From Acanthosoma haemorrhoidale (lineage: Eukaryota > Arthropoda > Insecta > Hemiptera > Acanthosomatidae): a stretch of 64,000 bases of DNA. Shown in pieces: positions 31,151 to 42,426 of this stretch. The notes under the pieces were generated by a model, which had not been told where the DNA came from, did no database searches, and worked only from the letters and a program-made list of their open reading frames with translations. Positions within the stretch are counted from its first letter, which is position 1. Each line of letters opens with the position of its first letter. A program made the translations under genes and the position numbers. Location of the stretch: NCBI GenBank assembly GCA_930367205.1, contig OV884009.1, positions 124,070,639 through 124,134,638 of the forward strand, read 5' to 3'.

Positions 31151-33331
31151 GGAGAGTGGCAGCAGAGAGGCGACCACATCCTAATATGTAATACGGCGCG
31201 GAAAGGGATGTGCGAGTTGCCAATTATTGAGTTCGAGAAGGGGGAGAGGTGCTTAATAGACACAGGTAGCACCAATACGATAGTGTCGCGTAGTGCACTA
31301 GAGAGGCTGTGTGGAGGAGCGAGTACACACCAGATTAAGGTATGTGATTGTAAACTACTCACTCTGGGGGGACCCTGCGAAGTGATGGGGGAGGCGGTGG
31401 TAGGACTAGAAAAATGGGCGAATGTAGGAGGGTAAATAACGGTGCACGTCGTAGAGGAGATGACGCGTGACTATCAAATAATTGTGGAATGCGATTTGTT
31501 AGGACGGGTAGGCGCGGGCATAACGAACGAAGAGAAAAACTGGAGGATTAGATTAGGGGATTTAATGTATCGGAGTCAGGGGACAGTACGGGGTGGAAAG
31601 GTACGAATTGGGGCGGTAAAGAGAGTAGAGGATTGGAGGGAGAGGCTGCGTGACGAATTTAGAGACATTTTTTTCGTAGAGGGAGATCTGTTAGGAGCAA
31701 CGGGGAAGACAGAGCACGAGATAACTCTAAAAGTAGAGTGCGTAACATACGTTAAAGAAAGGCGATATCCTCAAGCACTTCGTCAACACATCCGGAGGGA
31801 AATTGACGAATTAAAGCGTCAAGGGATTATCAGAAATAGCACTTCGCCGTACAATAGTCCCCTGTGGACGGTGAAAAAAAAAAATAGACCAGGCGAGGAA
31901 GAAGATTATTATAGAATAGTTATAGACTTTAGAAAGCTCAATAAGAACACTCTAGACGAGAAATATCCTATTCCACGCTTTGAGGATATACTGGATAGGC
32001 TGAGTGGAGCGTAAATCTTCAGTACGTTAGATCTGAAAGCGGGATATCACCAGATTAGACTGAATGCGAATGATCAGCATAAGACGGCGTTTTCATTCGA
32101 ACGAGGTCATTACGAGTTTACAACGATGTCGTTCGGTTTGAAAAACGCCCCGATAACATTCCAGCGGCTAATGGATGAACTCCTGAGGGGATTTGATGAG
32201 AACATCTGCCAGATCTATATGGACGACCTCATAGTCTTCAGCCATACCGAACCGGAACATATAGAACCCCTTCAGAGTGTTTTTAAGAGGTTAAAGGAAT
32301 TTGGGCTGAAATTATCGATAGAAAAGTCGTCCCTGGGTCAGGAGACAATTAGTTTTCTGGGCCATACTATATCTAGGCAGGGAGTCCAACCGGACTCCAT
32401 GATAATAGATGCGATCCGGAAAATGGCGGTGCCAAAAGATGTTAAAGGCATTCGGCGGTAGTTGGGGACGCTAAATTATTATCGCCGTTTCGTTCCGGAT
32501 ATGGCGGAATTCTTGGTCCCTATTAGTAATTTATTACGCAAAGGGGCGCGAGTGATAATCACGCCGCTAATTGAGAAAAATATTCAGAAATGTATGGAAC
32601 GGTTGCAAGAAGCACCTATCTTGGCGTTTCCAAATTTTGAGAAGGCGTTTACTGTCACAACGGACGCAAGTGAGTACGCCTTGGGAGCGGTATTGTCCCA
32701 GGAGGGAATCGACGGGGAGAGGCCGGTAGCATATGCGAGCAGAAGGTTGACTGACACGGAGGTGAGGTACAGTGCCCTCGAACGGGAACTACTGGGTATC
32801 ATCTGGGCCATTGGTCACTTCCGCCCATACGTATTTGGGAGAAAATTTAAAGTCCACACCGATCACAGACCGCTGCAATGGGTGGGAAAATTAAAGGAAT
32901 CATCCGCACGCGTGACACGGTGGAAGGAGTTTCTGTCGCAATACAATATGGAGATTGTGTATAAGCCAGGGAAGGATAATGTCGTGGCAGACTGGCTGTC
33001 GCGTGCCATTATGACGAATGCTATTGAGGACGGCGAGAAATCAGGGGGTAGTCGAGAATTCCTTGCGGAGTGGACGCCAGGAGAAGCAGGAAGTACCGAT
33101 CTGCGGGAAGATGGTGGCGCGAGAGATAGCCCCACATCAGAAGAGTCTGTTGGAGAAAGACCACGAGACATGGGAACGTCTGAGGAGATTATCAACGACA
33201 AATGTCACCAAATCATTTGGAAGACAAAAACTTCGGGCCTGATGACGGTGACGTACGACGAATACGGCCGAAGCACAATTTCGACGATCTGGTCGGAGCC
33301 GGGAGTGAGGCTAGAGCAAATTTGCCGCTAG
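31151..33331 (+). pseudogene. pol: Element H pol: protease, RT, RNase H in one frame with nonsense codons
   Basis: From the gag UGA to 33331 all domains lie in the same frame: protease (CLIDTGSTNTIVS, IVECDLLGRVGA), RT (SPYNSPLWTVKKK, DEKYPIPRFEDIL, TLDLKAGYHQIRL, SFGLKNAPITFQRL, catalytic QIYMDDLIVF, FLGHTISRQGV), RNase H (TTDASEYALGAVLSQ, YSALERELLGIIWAI, HTDHRPLQWVGKL, VVADWLSR). Nonsense codons interrupt at 31433-31435, 32012-32014, 32459-32461 and 33329-33331. This is the least frameshifted class 1 pol in the window. Confidence 0.87.
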
Positions 33332-34098
33332 ATGCCTCCAAACCGGGAAAAACGTACCACCTATTTGTCGGTAACGCGACGATTTGGGAGAAAATTAGAA
33401 GATTGTGGCAGAGCGAGCAATTAGGAATCGACCGCACGTTTATAAGGTGCCTATCGGCGGTTCAGACGTTGCGTGACGTGGAGCAACAGCGGGAGGTCAC
33501 ACTTGCGTACCACCAGGGGAAGACGAATCACCGTGGCGTGCAAGAGACAACGCAGGCACTACAGCGGAGATATTTTTGGTGGGGGATGCGGCAGACCATC
33601 CAGGAGATCATAGGGGCTTGTGAAATCTGCCTGAAAACCAAATATGACCGCCATCCACCACAGGGACGACAGGAGGAGACACCCACAACAGAGTCGCTAC
33701 TGATTAATTTACAAATCGACACGTTTACGTGCCGTGGATTCATATGGGTCACTACAATCGACACATTTAGTAAGGTGGCTATGGCATACGAGGTGCGGGA
33801 CAAATCGTCAGACGCTATTCTGCAAGCCGTCAACATGTGGTTCCAATTTTATGGCATCCCCGAGCGCATTTCGTCGGATGGTGGGAGAGAGTTCGACAAC
33901 GCCAAAGTTCGCACTGAGATGAAAAATAGAGACGTGGTATGGCATATTAATACTCCGGGACATCCCAAAAGTAGAGGAAACGTTGAGCGCCTGCACAGCA
34001 CCCTCAGCGATCACCCGCGGGTATACCAGGTCGATAAGGGGCTGTCAGCTAATGTTGCGATCCCAATGGCGGTGGTGGCGTATAACCACTCAATTTGA
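33202..34098 (+). pseudogene. pol: Element H integrase zinc domain and catalytic core
   Basis: In a shifted frame: VGNATIWEKIRRLW, the zinc domain LAYHQGKTNHRGVQETTQ plus CEICLKTKYD, catalytic aspartate in LQIDTFTCRGFIW, second aspartate in RISSDGGREFDN, and glutamate in RGNVERLHSTLSDH, the D,D35E layout. The upstream 40 or so codons in this frame are a shadow of the RNase H linker. Confidence 0.85.
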
Positions 34099-34489
34099 AA
34101 ATATCTTTGGGTTACGCGCGAGACCGTGAAATTGGACAGAGACGGTGGCGGATGAAGGGAGCACGGAACAGCTCGTGAATACCCACATGCGGCTGGGGAA
34201 AATGTGGCGTACAGTGCGCGATCGTATATCGGGGGAAAAAACCAAACGCGTTGCGAGGGCAAATATGAAAGTACGGGACGGAATGGGTTCGATTATGATC
34301 GGGACCGTCGTTTATAGGAAATTAGGTTCGAATCGGAGTAAAGAGCCGGTCCGATATGAAGGCCCTTTTAAGGTTGTTGTGATCCGAGAACACAATCTTG
34401 TAACTATCGAGAGTGTGGACCACCCAAGGAAACGGCGGACGGTTCATATTGAACAACTTAAACTCCCACTCGAGGGGGGGGGAGCGTGA
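34099..34489 (+). pseudogene. pol: Element H integrase C-terminal domain
   Basis: Back in the first frame from about 34145: GTVVYRKLGSNRSKEPVRYEGPF (shortened here to RSKEPVRYEGPF), VVVIREHNLVTIESV, VHIEQLKLPLEGG, stop at 34487-34489. A deletion near 34098-34110 removes part of the TTGFSPFEI block seen in the other copies. Confidence 0.83.
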
Positions 34490-34806
34490 GTTAACTGGTG
34501 TGTCCTCGATCCGACACGAAGCAAGTAATTGTGTTGTTATAGGTCATATTGTTAATATATGTGACATTCAGACAGAGAGTTCTGTTCTTAGTTTTTATAG
34601 TATTATTATTTTATAGGAGGTATTATTATTTTGTTTTGTGCATTTATATTTTATTTGTCTTGTTTATATGTTTCTTTAGTAGTGTGATGGATTATAGATT
34701 GTGTATCGGGTGCGCTGGCCTTGGCCCTTAAGAACCCGAGCCACCTGATTGTACACTCGGGTCGGACTTAGAGTTTACGAGGGAGTGTGCGTAAACTGGC
34801 GGGGGG
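34490..34806 (+). other. Element H 3' untranslated region, hairpin and polypurine tract
   Basis: AT-rich non-coding stretch. It ends with the hairpin AGTTTACG/CGTAAACT (34772-34779 and 34790-34797, ten-base loop), then GGCGGGGGG just before the LTR. A second possible hairpin with ACCCGAG/CTCGGGT arms lies upstream at about 34732-34763. Confidence 0.7.
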
Positions 34807-34992
34807 AGTTAAGGCCTGGGCACTGTTGGTACACAGTCTTAATACCAAAACATCGGGATGTAAACATTCCGAATGTATGTGTATGGGATTAAGAGCTATG
34901 AATAAAGCAGTCTTATACTATCGTTTGCCCTATTCATTTCTATCCTCTTTCTCCATCTTTTTTTACAGTTCTAGTTCTTACGAACGTTAACT
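34807..34992 (+). repeat. Element H 3' LTR, also 5' LTR of stub H'
   Basis: 186 bp, AGTTAAGGCC to GTTAACT. It is not followed by a TA tract but by another primer site (34992-35009, one mismatch to tRNA-Phe). Confidence 0.88.
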
Positions 34993-35191
34993 GGTGCTGA
35001 AACCCGGGAAGAATTAAGGAACACAGTTCGGGGAAATTTTGTTGTGGCCCGATTTAGATCGATACACATAGAAGAAGATATGACGGAAAGTGGCGTATTA
35101 AGACAGCCCGTCTTAAATATCGTTGATGGGACGGAACCTAGGAGAGTTTTTCGATCTTTTTTGACTGTTCTAGTTCTTACGAACGTTAACT
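34993..35191 (+). other. Stub of a second H unit (H')
   Basis: After the H 3' LTR come the primer site, leader and the first codons of Gag (ATG at 35080, MTESGVLRQPVLNIVDG), matching 29873-30030 almost exactly. At about 35148 the sequence jumps to the last 40 or so bases of an LTR (CTAGTTCTTACGAACGTTAACT). It is the remains of a tandem LTR-body-LTR-body-LTR arrangement with the second body nearly all deleted. Confidence 0.82.
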
Positions 35192-35215
35192 TATATATAT
35201 ATATATATATATATA
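35192..35215. repeat. (TA)n tract between elements H' and I
   Basis: About twelve TA units between two LTR outer ends. Confidence 0.9.
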
Positions 35216-35395
35216 AGTTAAGTCCAGGCGCTGCTAGTGCCCAGCCTTAATCCCCAAACATATGTTATCTGTATATGTTTACAGGTAATACCTATAGATA
35301 GAGGTATCTTGGACTAAATAAAGATGTCTTGTTATAACGTTCTACGTGTTCTTATTACCAACCTTTCTTAGCTTGTAATTCAATAAACATTAACT
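35216..35395 (+). repeat. Element I 5' LTR (class 1)
   Basis: 180 bp, AGTTAAGTCCAGG to CATTAACT, with AATAAA. Differs from 40370-40551 at about 16 positions by eye, so this insertion looks older than B, C or H. Confidence 0.87.
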
Positions 35396-35412
35396 GGTGC
35401 CAAAACCCGGGA
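35395..35412 (+). other. Element I primer-binding site, tRNA-Phe type
   Basis: TGGTGCCAAAACCCGGGA, 17 of 18 bases complementary to the tRNA-Phe 3' end. Confidence 0.82.
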
Positions 35413-35491
35413 ACCGTGGAGAAAGAGAGTTATCGAGTGCGAGCGTAATTTTTTTTTGTTTTGTTTTCTTCTATACAGAATATTCTAGAAG

Positions 35492-36682
35492 ATGACTGAA
35501 GGAGGAGTTTTGAGACAGCCCGTCTTGAATCTCGTAGAGGGAGCAGATATTAGAAGAGTGGGAACTATGCCAGAAGTTCATGCCACGGCGCTCGCGCTGA
35601 CGAGGGTAAAAGCGATGGATACCCAGGATCTGAGGAAGGCTGTTTCGGAGCTGGAGAGATTCACTGGGGAACTGGGGGAGCTGAACCATTTCCTAAAAGG
35701 AGGAGACCGTCTCACAGCTTTAATTGGAGCTAAAGTAGAAGAAAATTTAATAGATCCCAGAGACGCGGAATCGTTGAAGGCGGCCCTGATATGTCGGGTC
35801 AAGAGAAGTATACTGAATCAAATTCAGGCAGATGAAGAAACCCCGTGGGAAGTAATTAAGATGAGATTGAAGAAGGCGTACGGAGGAGGACGATGGACTC
35901 CCGAGGAGGACATATTCCAAATGTTTAGGGCGACAAAGTCCCCAAGACAAAGTAACGGGCAATATGCTGCGGGGTTAGTAGTCCGTTTCAATAAGATAAC
36001 GGAGAAGATGAGAGAGTCGATTAGTGTAGAAGAGGTGGAGGGTAGAATGGGATTCTTATCCACAATTCTAAAAGTGCAACTGGCCAAGGAGACAGGAAGA
36101 AAGGAAGGATTCTCTGATGAGCGCTCGTTCTTGGAGTGTGCACAATCAATGATCGACACTAGTGCCAAGGAGGAAGAAGTGAGGGTGCAAGACGTCGACA
36201 ATGAGTGGAGCCGAGTTGCATAAAAAAGAACCCGGACCCTGAAACCAACCTGGAGGAGACCAGAAACGTCCGTTATTGGCAGAGACAAGGGAACGACAGG
36301 AGAAAGAAGATTCAGAGGAACGAGACCGAGGTATGCCCCGCCCAGGGAAGAAAGAAAATGCCACGGATGTAGGAAGGCAGGACATTTAGTGGCACAGTGT
36401 CCTCGAACGAAATGTTTTGAGTGTGGCGAGGAAGGACACATCGCGAGGCATTGCCCGTATATCTTCCGGAGGAGAGAATACCAACGACCAGAACCGATGG
36501 AGGTAAACACTCAAGAAGTAAGAGAGAGACGGAGCATGACACATGGGGAGAGTGGATCATCAGAAGATGAGTCATCAGGGACTCCGGGAACTGAAGGAGA
36601 AGAAGCGAGGCGCAGCAGAAACAGGAGACAGACAGGGCAGAAGGTCGAGTCACGTAGATGGGAGCAACGTGATGAAGCCTGA
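35492..36682 (+). pseudogene. gag: Element I Gag with one nonsense codon
   Basis: ATG at 35492 (MTEGGVLRQPVLNLVEG). The frame is open for 243 codons through ISVEEVEGRMGFLS and ILKVQLAKETGRKEG to a TAA at 36221-36223, where H has a tyrosine codon. The same frame then continues to the zinc knuckles CHGCRKAGHLVAQC and CFECGEEGHIARHC and ends in UGA at 36680-36682. There is otherwise no shift, so this Gag was lost by a single base change. Confidence 0.87.
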
Positions 36683-37393
36683 GGAGCGTGTCGGCAGAGA
36701 GGCGACCGCATCCTGAGATGTAATGCAATTCGGGAGAGGATGTGTGCGTTGCCAATAATTAGGGTCAAAGGAGGAGAGATGTGTCTGGTGGACACGGGAA
36801 GCACCAACACCATCATGTCCCGCGGAGCGCTGGAGAGGCTGTATGGCGGAGAGAGGGCACTCCAGATTCAGGTATGTAATTGTAGTTTAATCACCCTGGG
36901 AGGCCCTTGCGAGGTAGTGGGAGAGTTAGTCATAGGGCTAAATAGGTGGGCGAAGAAAGGGGGAGATCTAAAGATACATATCGTAGGAAACATGCCGCGG
37001 GAGTACCAGGTGATAGTTGGGTGCGACATGTTGGGGAAGGTAGGCGCGCATGTGGAGAATATCGGGGAAAAATGGAACATTAAGTTGGGGAAAGTGGAAT
37101 ATAAATGTCAAGGGACTATATGGGACGGAAGAGCGCGGATAGGGGCGGTTAATAAAATAGAGGGCTGGAGGGAAGGCCTACAGAGGGAGTTTGAGGATAT
37201 TTTTTACGTAGAGGGAGACACGCTAGGAGCGACTGGGAAGACGGTCCACGAGATCCAGTTAAAGAAAGAACGCGTGACATACGTGAAAGAGAGAGGATAT
37301 CCGCAGGCGCTACGTAGGCATATTAGAGAGGAGCTAGAGAGTCTCAAACGGCAAGGGATTCTAATTGATAGCACTTCGCTCTATGGGCAGTGA
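36683..37393 (+). pseudogene. pol: Element I protease and N-terminal RT
   Basis: Open in the gag frame after the UGA (GACRQRGDRI). Protease: CLVDTGSTNTIMS, VIVGCDMLGKVGA. RT start: YVKERGYPQALRRHI. The frame ends where about 14 bases are missing inside the STSPYNSPLW block (seen as STSLYGQ and a stop at 37391-37393). Confidence 0.86.
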
Positions 37394-38399
37394 GGAAGAA
37401 AAATAGACCTGGGGACGAGACGGAGAAATACAGGGTAGTTATCGATTATCGGAAGTTAAACGAGAACACGACGGACGAGAAGTATCCTATTCCCCGATTT
37501 GAGGACATATTAGACAGATTGAACGGGGCGACAATATTTAGTACCCTAGATCTAAAGGGTGGCTATCACCAGATCAAGATGAGCGCGAACGACCAAGACA
37601 AAACGGCCTTTACATTTAGGGGGCATTATCAATTTACCAGGATGCCATTTGGACTGAAAAACGCCCCGATTACCTTTCAACGCCTAATGGATGAATTTTT
37701 GAGGGGAATAGCTGAAGCCGTATGCCAGGTCTACATGGACGATCTGTTAGTTTTCAGCAGAACGGAGGCAGAGCACGTTGAGCACCTAAGAAGTGTATTT
37801 CAAAGAGTCCGCGAATTCGGATTAAAATTTTCCATGGAGAAGTCTCTGTTGGGGAAGAAAAAAATCAATTTTTTGGGCCACACCATCTCACAGGAGGGGG
37901 TTAAGCCAGACTCTACGAAGGTCGAGGCGATTAGAAGGATGGTGTTGCCCACAGATGTAAAGGGGATCCGTCGACTTCTGGGGACGCTTAATTATTACAG
38001 AAGATTTGTGCCGGACATGGCGGCATACGTGCTGCCTATTAATAATTTACTGCGAAAGGGAGCGAGGGTGGTAATTACATGGCAATCATGGAGCAGAACA
38101 TCCGGAAATGTATGTCTAGCTTACAAGAGGAACCAATATTAGCATTTCCCGATTTCCAACATCCCTTCACAATCACCACTGATGCCAGCGAATATGCACT
38201 GGGGGCAGTGTTGTCGCAGGAGAGAGACGGTGGGGAGCGCCCGGTGGCGTACGCTAGTCGACGGCTCACAGAAACGGAAGCGCGGTATAGTGCTCTAGAG
38301 AGAGAGCTCCTAGGTATCGTCTGGGCTATAGACCATTTCCGCCCATATGTCTTCGGCAGAAAATTCCGTGTTCACACCGACCACAGACCCCTACAATAG
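37390..38399 (+). pseudogene. pol: Element I RT and RNase H
   Basis: RT: VVIDYRKLN, DEKYPIPRFEDIL, TLDLKGGYHQIKM, MPFGLKNAPITFQRL, catalytic QVYMDDLLVF, FLGHTISQEGV, GIRRLLGTLNYYRRF. A small shift near 38078 precedes the RNase H piece 38079-38399 (TTDASEYALGAVLSQ, YSALERELLGIVWAI, HTDHRPLQ), which stops at a TAG where others have tryptophan (LQW). Confidence 0.86.
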
Positions 38400-39086
38400 G
38401 TAGGAAAGTTAAAGGAGTCCTCGGCACGGGTCACGAGGTGGAAAGAGTTTTTGTCCCAGTACAATATGGAGATCATATATAAACCCGGGAAAGAGAACGT
38501 AGTGGCAGACTGGCTGTCCAGAGCCATTACTGTGAATGCATTGGAAGAAGGGGAACCATCCGAGGAAATCCAACAGTTTCTCCGGGAATGGACACCCGGG
38601 GAGGATGGAAGCCTCGGTACGCTAGGAGATAGCGAAGGCAAGGAAACCCTTGAAGGGGAAGGTTCCGCCGCCGAAAGACCTGTTGAAATGGAAGTAACAG
38701 AAGGGATCGTGAACGACAAAAGACGGCAGATCATTTGGAAATCCAAGACCTCAGGGCGGCTGCAGATCGCATATGACATCTATGGGAGAAGTAAAATCGC
38801 GATAATTTGGTCGCCACCAGGGGTTAGGAACGACCAAATTTGCCGTGCATTGAAAGATGCCTCGGAACCTGGAAAGACCCATCATGTATATGTAGGGAAT
38901 GCCACTATTTGGGGGAAAATTCAAAGACTCTGGCGAATGGAACAACTTGGAATGGATAGGTCATTTATTCGGTGCACGTCGATGGTGGAGACACTCAAAG
39001 ACAGAGAACAGCAGCTGGAAGTGACGCTGACCTATCACCAAGGAAAAACGAATCACCGTGGAGTTCAGGCTTGCAACGTTTCCTGA
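38400..39086 (+). pseudogene. pol: Element I RNase H end, linker and integrase zinc domain
   Basis: Same frame as the RNase H piece: VVADWLSRAITVNAL, linker with NDKRRQIIWKSKTSG, then VGNATIWGKIQRLW and LTYHQGKTNHRGVQ. It is interrupted at 39066 by a local inverted duplication (see findings), which breaks the zinc domain. Confidence 0.84.
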
Positions 39087-39095
39087 ACTCCACGG

Positions 39096-40064
39096 TGGTT
39101 GCGGCGGAGGTACTTTTGGTGGGGAATAAAAAAGGACATACAAGAAATGATAGGGGCATGTGCAGTTTGTCTCACTACGAAGTATGACAGACATCCGCCA
39201 CGGGGGTGACAAGAAGAATCGCCCACCGCCGAGACACCGTTGAGCGACTTACAAGTGGATACCTTACTTGGATGGGGTATAAGTGTGTTACCACAATCGA
39301 CATCTTTAGCAAGGTGGCCATGGCGCACCCGGTGCAAGAACAGTCATCAGACGTGGTAATGCTGGCATTGAATACCTGGTTCCAGTTTTACGGAGTACCA
39401 GACCGGATCTCGTCGGATGTGGGCAGAGAATTCGACAATGACAACATCCGGAAAGAAATGAAGACTCTCGATGTCTCTTTGCATCTTGATACCCCAGGGC
39501 GCCCTAAGAGTAGAGGAGGGATAGAAAGATTGCACAGCACCCTGAGTGACCACCTGCGGGTATATCAGGCGGAAGAGGGTCTGCCGGCGAATGAGGCGAT
39601 GCCGAAGGCGGTGGCCGCTTAAAATCATTCGATCCACACCACGACGGGGTTCTCCCCGTTCGAGATCCTCTTTGGGCTGCGCGGAAGACGGAGAAATGGG
39701 GCAGAGACGGTAGCAGACGAGGGAATGGCGGAGAAAATTGCGAGCAATACTGTCGGTTTGAGGCAAATATGTGACAAAGTCCGAGAAAAGGTAACGAGGG
39801 ACAAAGCGAGACGAGTGGAACGGGAAAACCTCAAAGTCCGGGATCGAATAGGGGAACTTAAAATCGGGACTATCGTCTATAAAAAAACTAGGGTCAAATA
39901 GGAGCAAAGAGCTAGTGCGATATGAGGGCCCATTTAAAGTGGTCGTGATTAGGGAACACAACGTCGTGACAATTGAGAGTATACGACCCCCTAAGAAGCG
40001 GCGCAATGTCCACATAGAACAGTTAAAACTTCCACCAGGGGGGGAGGTTGTAGATCAGGAATGA
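39096..40064 (+). pseudogene. pol: Element I integrase core and C-terminus
   Basis: Fragments in changing frames: CAVCLTTKYD, catalytic region (LQVDTLLGWGISVLPQS region, TTIDIFSKVAMAH), RISSDVGREFDN, RGGIERLHSTLSDHLRV, a TAA at 39620-39622, then HTTTGFSPFEILFGLR, the GPF domain (YEGPFKVVVIREHNVVTIES, here YEGPFKVVVIREHN), and KLPPGGEVVDQE ending at 40062-40064. Several shifts; the catalytic residues are still visible. Confidence 0.82.
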
Positions 40065-40369
40065 GCTGGAGTGTCCTCGCCCCATACACGCGAAGAACAT
40101 TGTAAATAGTAATACTTATGTGATTTTCCCACAGAAGTATTGTTTTTTTTTCAAAGTCAAAGTTTTATTTTATGTTTTTTTTACAAGTGACAGTTGGTCT
40201 TAACGTTTCATAGGATTAGAGCTTAATGTGAGGGATTACAGGCTGTGTACGGGCGGGGCTGGCCTTTGCTCCCTTGTAACATTAGCGGAGCGTTATTTGA
40301 ATGGACTAAGACGTCCGAGCGTTGGACTTCAAAGTTTGCGAATGGGTGTTTGGAAACTGGTGGGGGGGG
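40065..40369 (+). other. Element I 3' untranslated region, hairpin and polypurine tract
   Basis: Non-coding. It ends with a weaker hairpin (AGTTT 40333-40337, AAACT 40354-40358) and GGTGGGGGGGG before the LTR at 40370. Confidence 0.7.
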
Positions 40370-40549
40370 AGTTAAGTCCAGGCGCCACTAGTGCCCAGCC
40401 TTAATCCCCAAACATATGTTATCTGTATATATGTTTACATGTAATACCGATAGATAGAGGTATATTGGAATAAATAAAGCAGTCTTGTAACAACGTTCTA
40501 CGTGTTCCTATTACCAACCTTATTTAGATTGTAATTCAATAAACATTAA

Positions 40550-40551
<2 letters not shown>
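40370..40551 (+). repeat. Element I 3' LTR (class 1)
   Basis: 182 bp, AGTTAAGTCCAGG to CATTAACT, partner of 35216-35395. Followed by the longest TA tract in the window. Confidence 0.88.

Positions 40552-40583
<32 letters not shown>
40552..40583. repeat. (TA)n tract between elements I and J
   Basis: Sixteen or so TA units between the 3' ends of I (plus) and J (minus), which meet tail to tail. Confidence 0.9.
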
Positions 40584-40585
<2 letters not shown>

Positions 40586-40673
40586 TTAATAGCGGGTGGT
40601 TAAGATAGACAAAGAAAAGAATAAGGAAAGAGTCGTATTAGTATTCGACATAGTGAGGCCTCTGGCTTTAACT
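40584..40673 (-). repeat. Element J 3' LTR, internally deleted
   Basis: Forward AGTTAATAGCGGG to GGCTTTAACT; the two ends of the LTR are joined and about 90 inner bases are missing compared with 43999-44175. The sense polypurine tract GGCAGGGGGG and the class 1 hairpin (40684-40693 / 40699-40708) follow. Confidence 0.8.
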
Positions 40674-40999
40674 CCCCCCTGCCAGTTCCTGACCATCCGT
40701 CGGGAACTCCAAATTACCACTTATACACGCTTAAAGCATATACCAATTACCTGTAGGTCGGAAAATAATAATTCCGTGCTCACCCAGAACAGCACAATAA
40801 TGTCTTACAGTCATAAGAAATAAAACAGAAACCTTTTGAATTTCGTACAAAAGATAATATAATATGAAGATAATATAATAAAATAATACAATGAATAACA
40901 ATAAAATAAAAATATCCTGGTAAAACTATATACGAAATAAAAACAAAGTATGACCCCAATGAGATGTGTTTAGGGGCGAGGATACTAGAGCGAAAGTAC

Positions 41000-42360
41000 T
41001 TAAGGCTTCCCCACCGGAAGCTTTAACTAATCTACATGTATAGTCTTGTGCTTCCTGGGTTCACGGATACTTTGGATGGTAACTAAATTGTGTTCGCGAA
41101 TCGCGATCACCCTGAAGGGTCACCCATAACGGGACAATTCTTTAGTCCGATCGGACCTGATCCTTCGGTACACGGTGGTGCCTATCGTGACACGTCCTTC
41201 TATCGGTTTGACGCCCACATTCTCCCTGACCACCCTCCCAGTCTTTTCGGCTGTAATTTTCGCGTAGAATTTCCCCCACAGCTTCCCCAACTCCACGCGG
41301 GAGTTGGCGAGATGTGCTGACGTCTCATTTCCCACCACCGTTCTACGAGTGTCTCGGAGATGGCCCGAAGACCGAAAACGATTTCAAAGGGTGAGAACCC
41401 TGTGGTCGTGTGAACGGAGTGATACACTACCATCGCTTTAGGCATTGCCTTTGCCGGCTTCAACCCTTTGTCGGCATAGTAAACACGGAGATGATCTCCC
41501 AAGCTGCTGTAGAGGCGCTCAATTCCCCCTCTACTCTTTGGATGCCCTGGGGTATTGACATGCCATATTAAGTCCAGAGATTTCATATCCTCTCTCATGT
41601 CAGCGTTATCAATCTCCCTCCCGCCGTCCGACGCTATCTGATCGGGGACGCCATCAAACTGGAACCACCTCCTCAGCGCTCCTAACACTGCCTCCGACGA
41701 CTTTTTCCGAACGGGGTGTGCCATGGCAATTGCTGAATAGGTCAACCATCGTGACCCACTTGTGTCCCTTCCAGGTAAAAGTGTCCACTTGAAGGTCAGT
41801 TAGCGGTGTTTGCGCCGTAGGGGTCTCAATTTGTAGCCCTATTGGTGGGTGCCTATCATATTTCGTACGGTAGCAGATCTTGCATGCCCCTAGTGTCTTG
41901 AATCGTCTTCCACATCCCCCACCAGAAATACTTGCACTTCAACGCCTGAGCCGTCTCGAGTTCCCTCCGGTGATTCGTTTTGCCCTGATGGTATGCCAGC
42001 GTTATCTCCTTCTGAATTGTCTCGTCCGTGATGGTTTCTACCATCATGGTACACCGCACAAATATTCGATCCACCCCGATCTGTTCTCAACCACCACAGC
42101 CACCTAATCTTTTCCCAAATGGTCGTGTTTCCCACGTACAAATATTGAGCCTTCCCTGGTTTGGAAGCATCCTTGAGTGCACAAATTTGGTCATTGTTCA
42201 CCCCTGGCGACGACCATATGGTCGTGGTGGTGGATCTTCCACAGCTAACGCACGCTATTTTCATGGGCCCCGAGGTCTTCGTCTTCCAGACTATCTGGCG
42301 GCGCTTATCGTTTATGATTTCTTTGCGCTCTTCCATGTCCGCAGGCCTGTCATCTGTCAA
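41000..42360 (-). pseudogene. pol: Element J integrase and linker, fragmented
   Basis: Pieces at 42360-41890 (NDKRRQIVWKTKTSG linker), 42074-41856 (LAYHQGKTNHRRELETAQ), 41745-41200 (FQFDGVPDQIASDGGREIDN; RGGIERLYSSLGDHLRV; TTGFSPFEIVFGLR) and 41338-41120 (GTTVYRRIRSDRTKELSRY), ending near 41000 with KLPVGKP. Many shifts; closest to E and F. Confidence 0.8.
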
Positions 42361-42426
42361 GCTCCCTTCTCTTGCCGACCGTTCCTTCTCAGCAGACTCG
42401 TGTTGGTCACCTTCCCTCTCCGGCGT

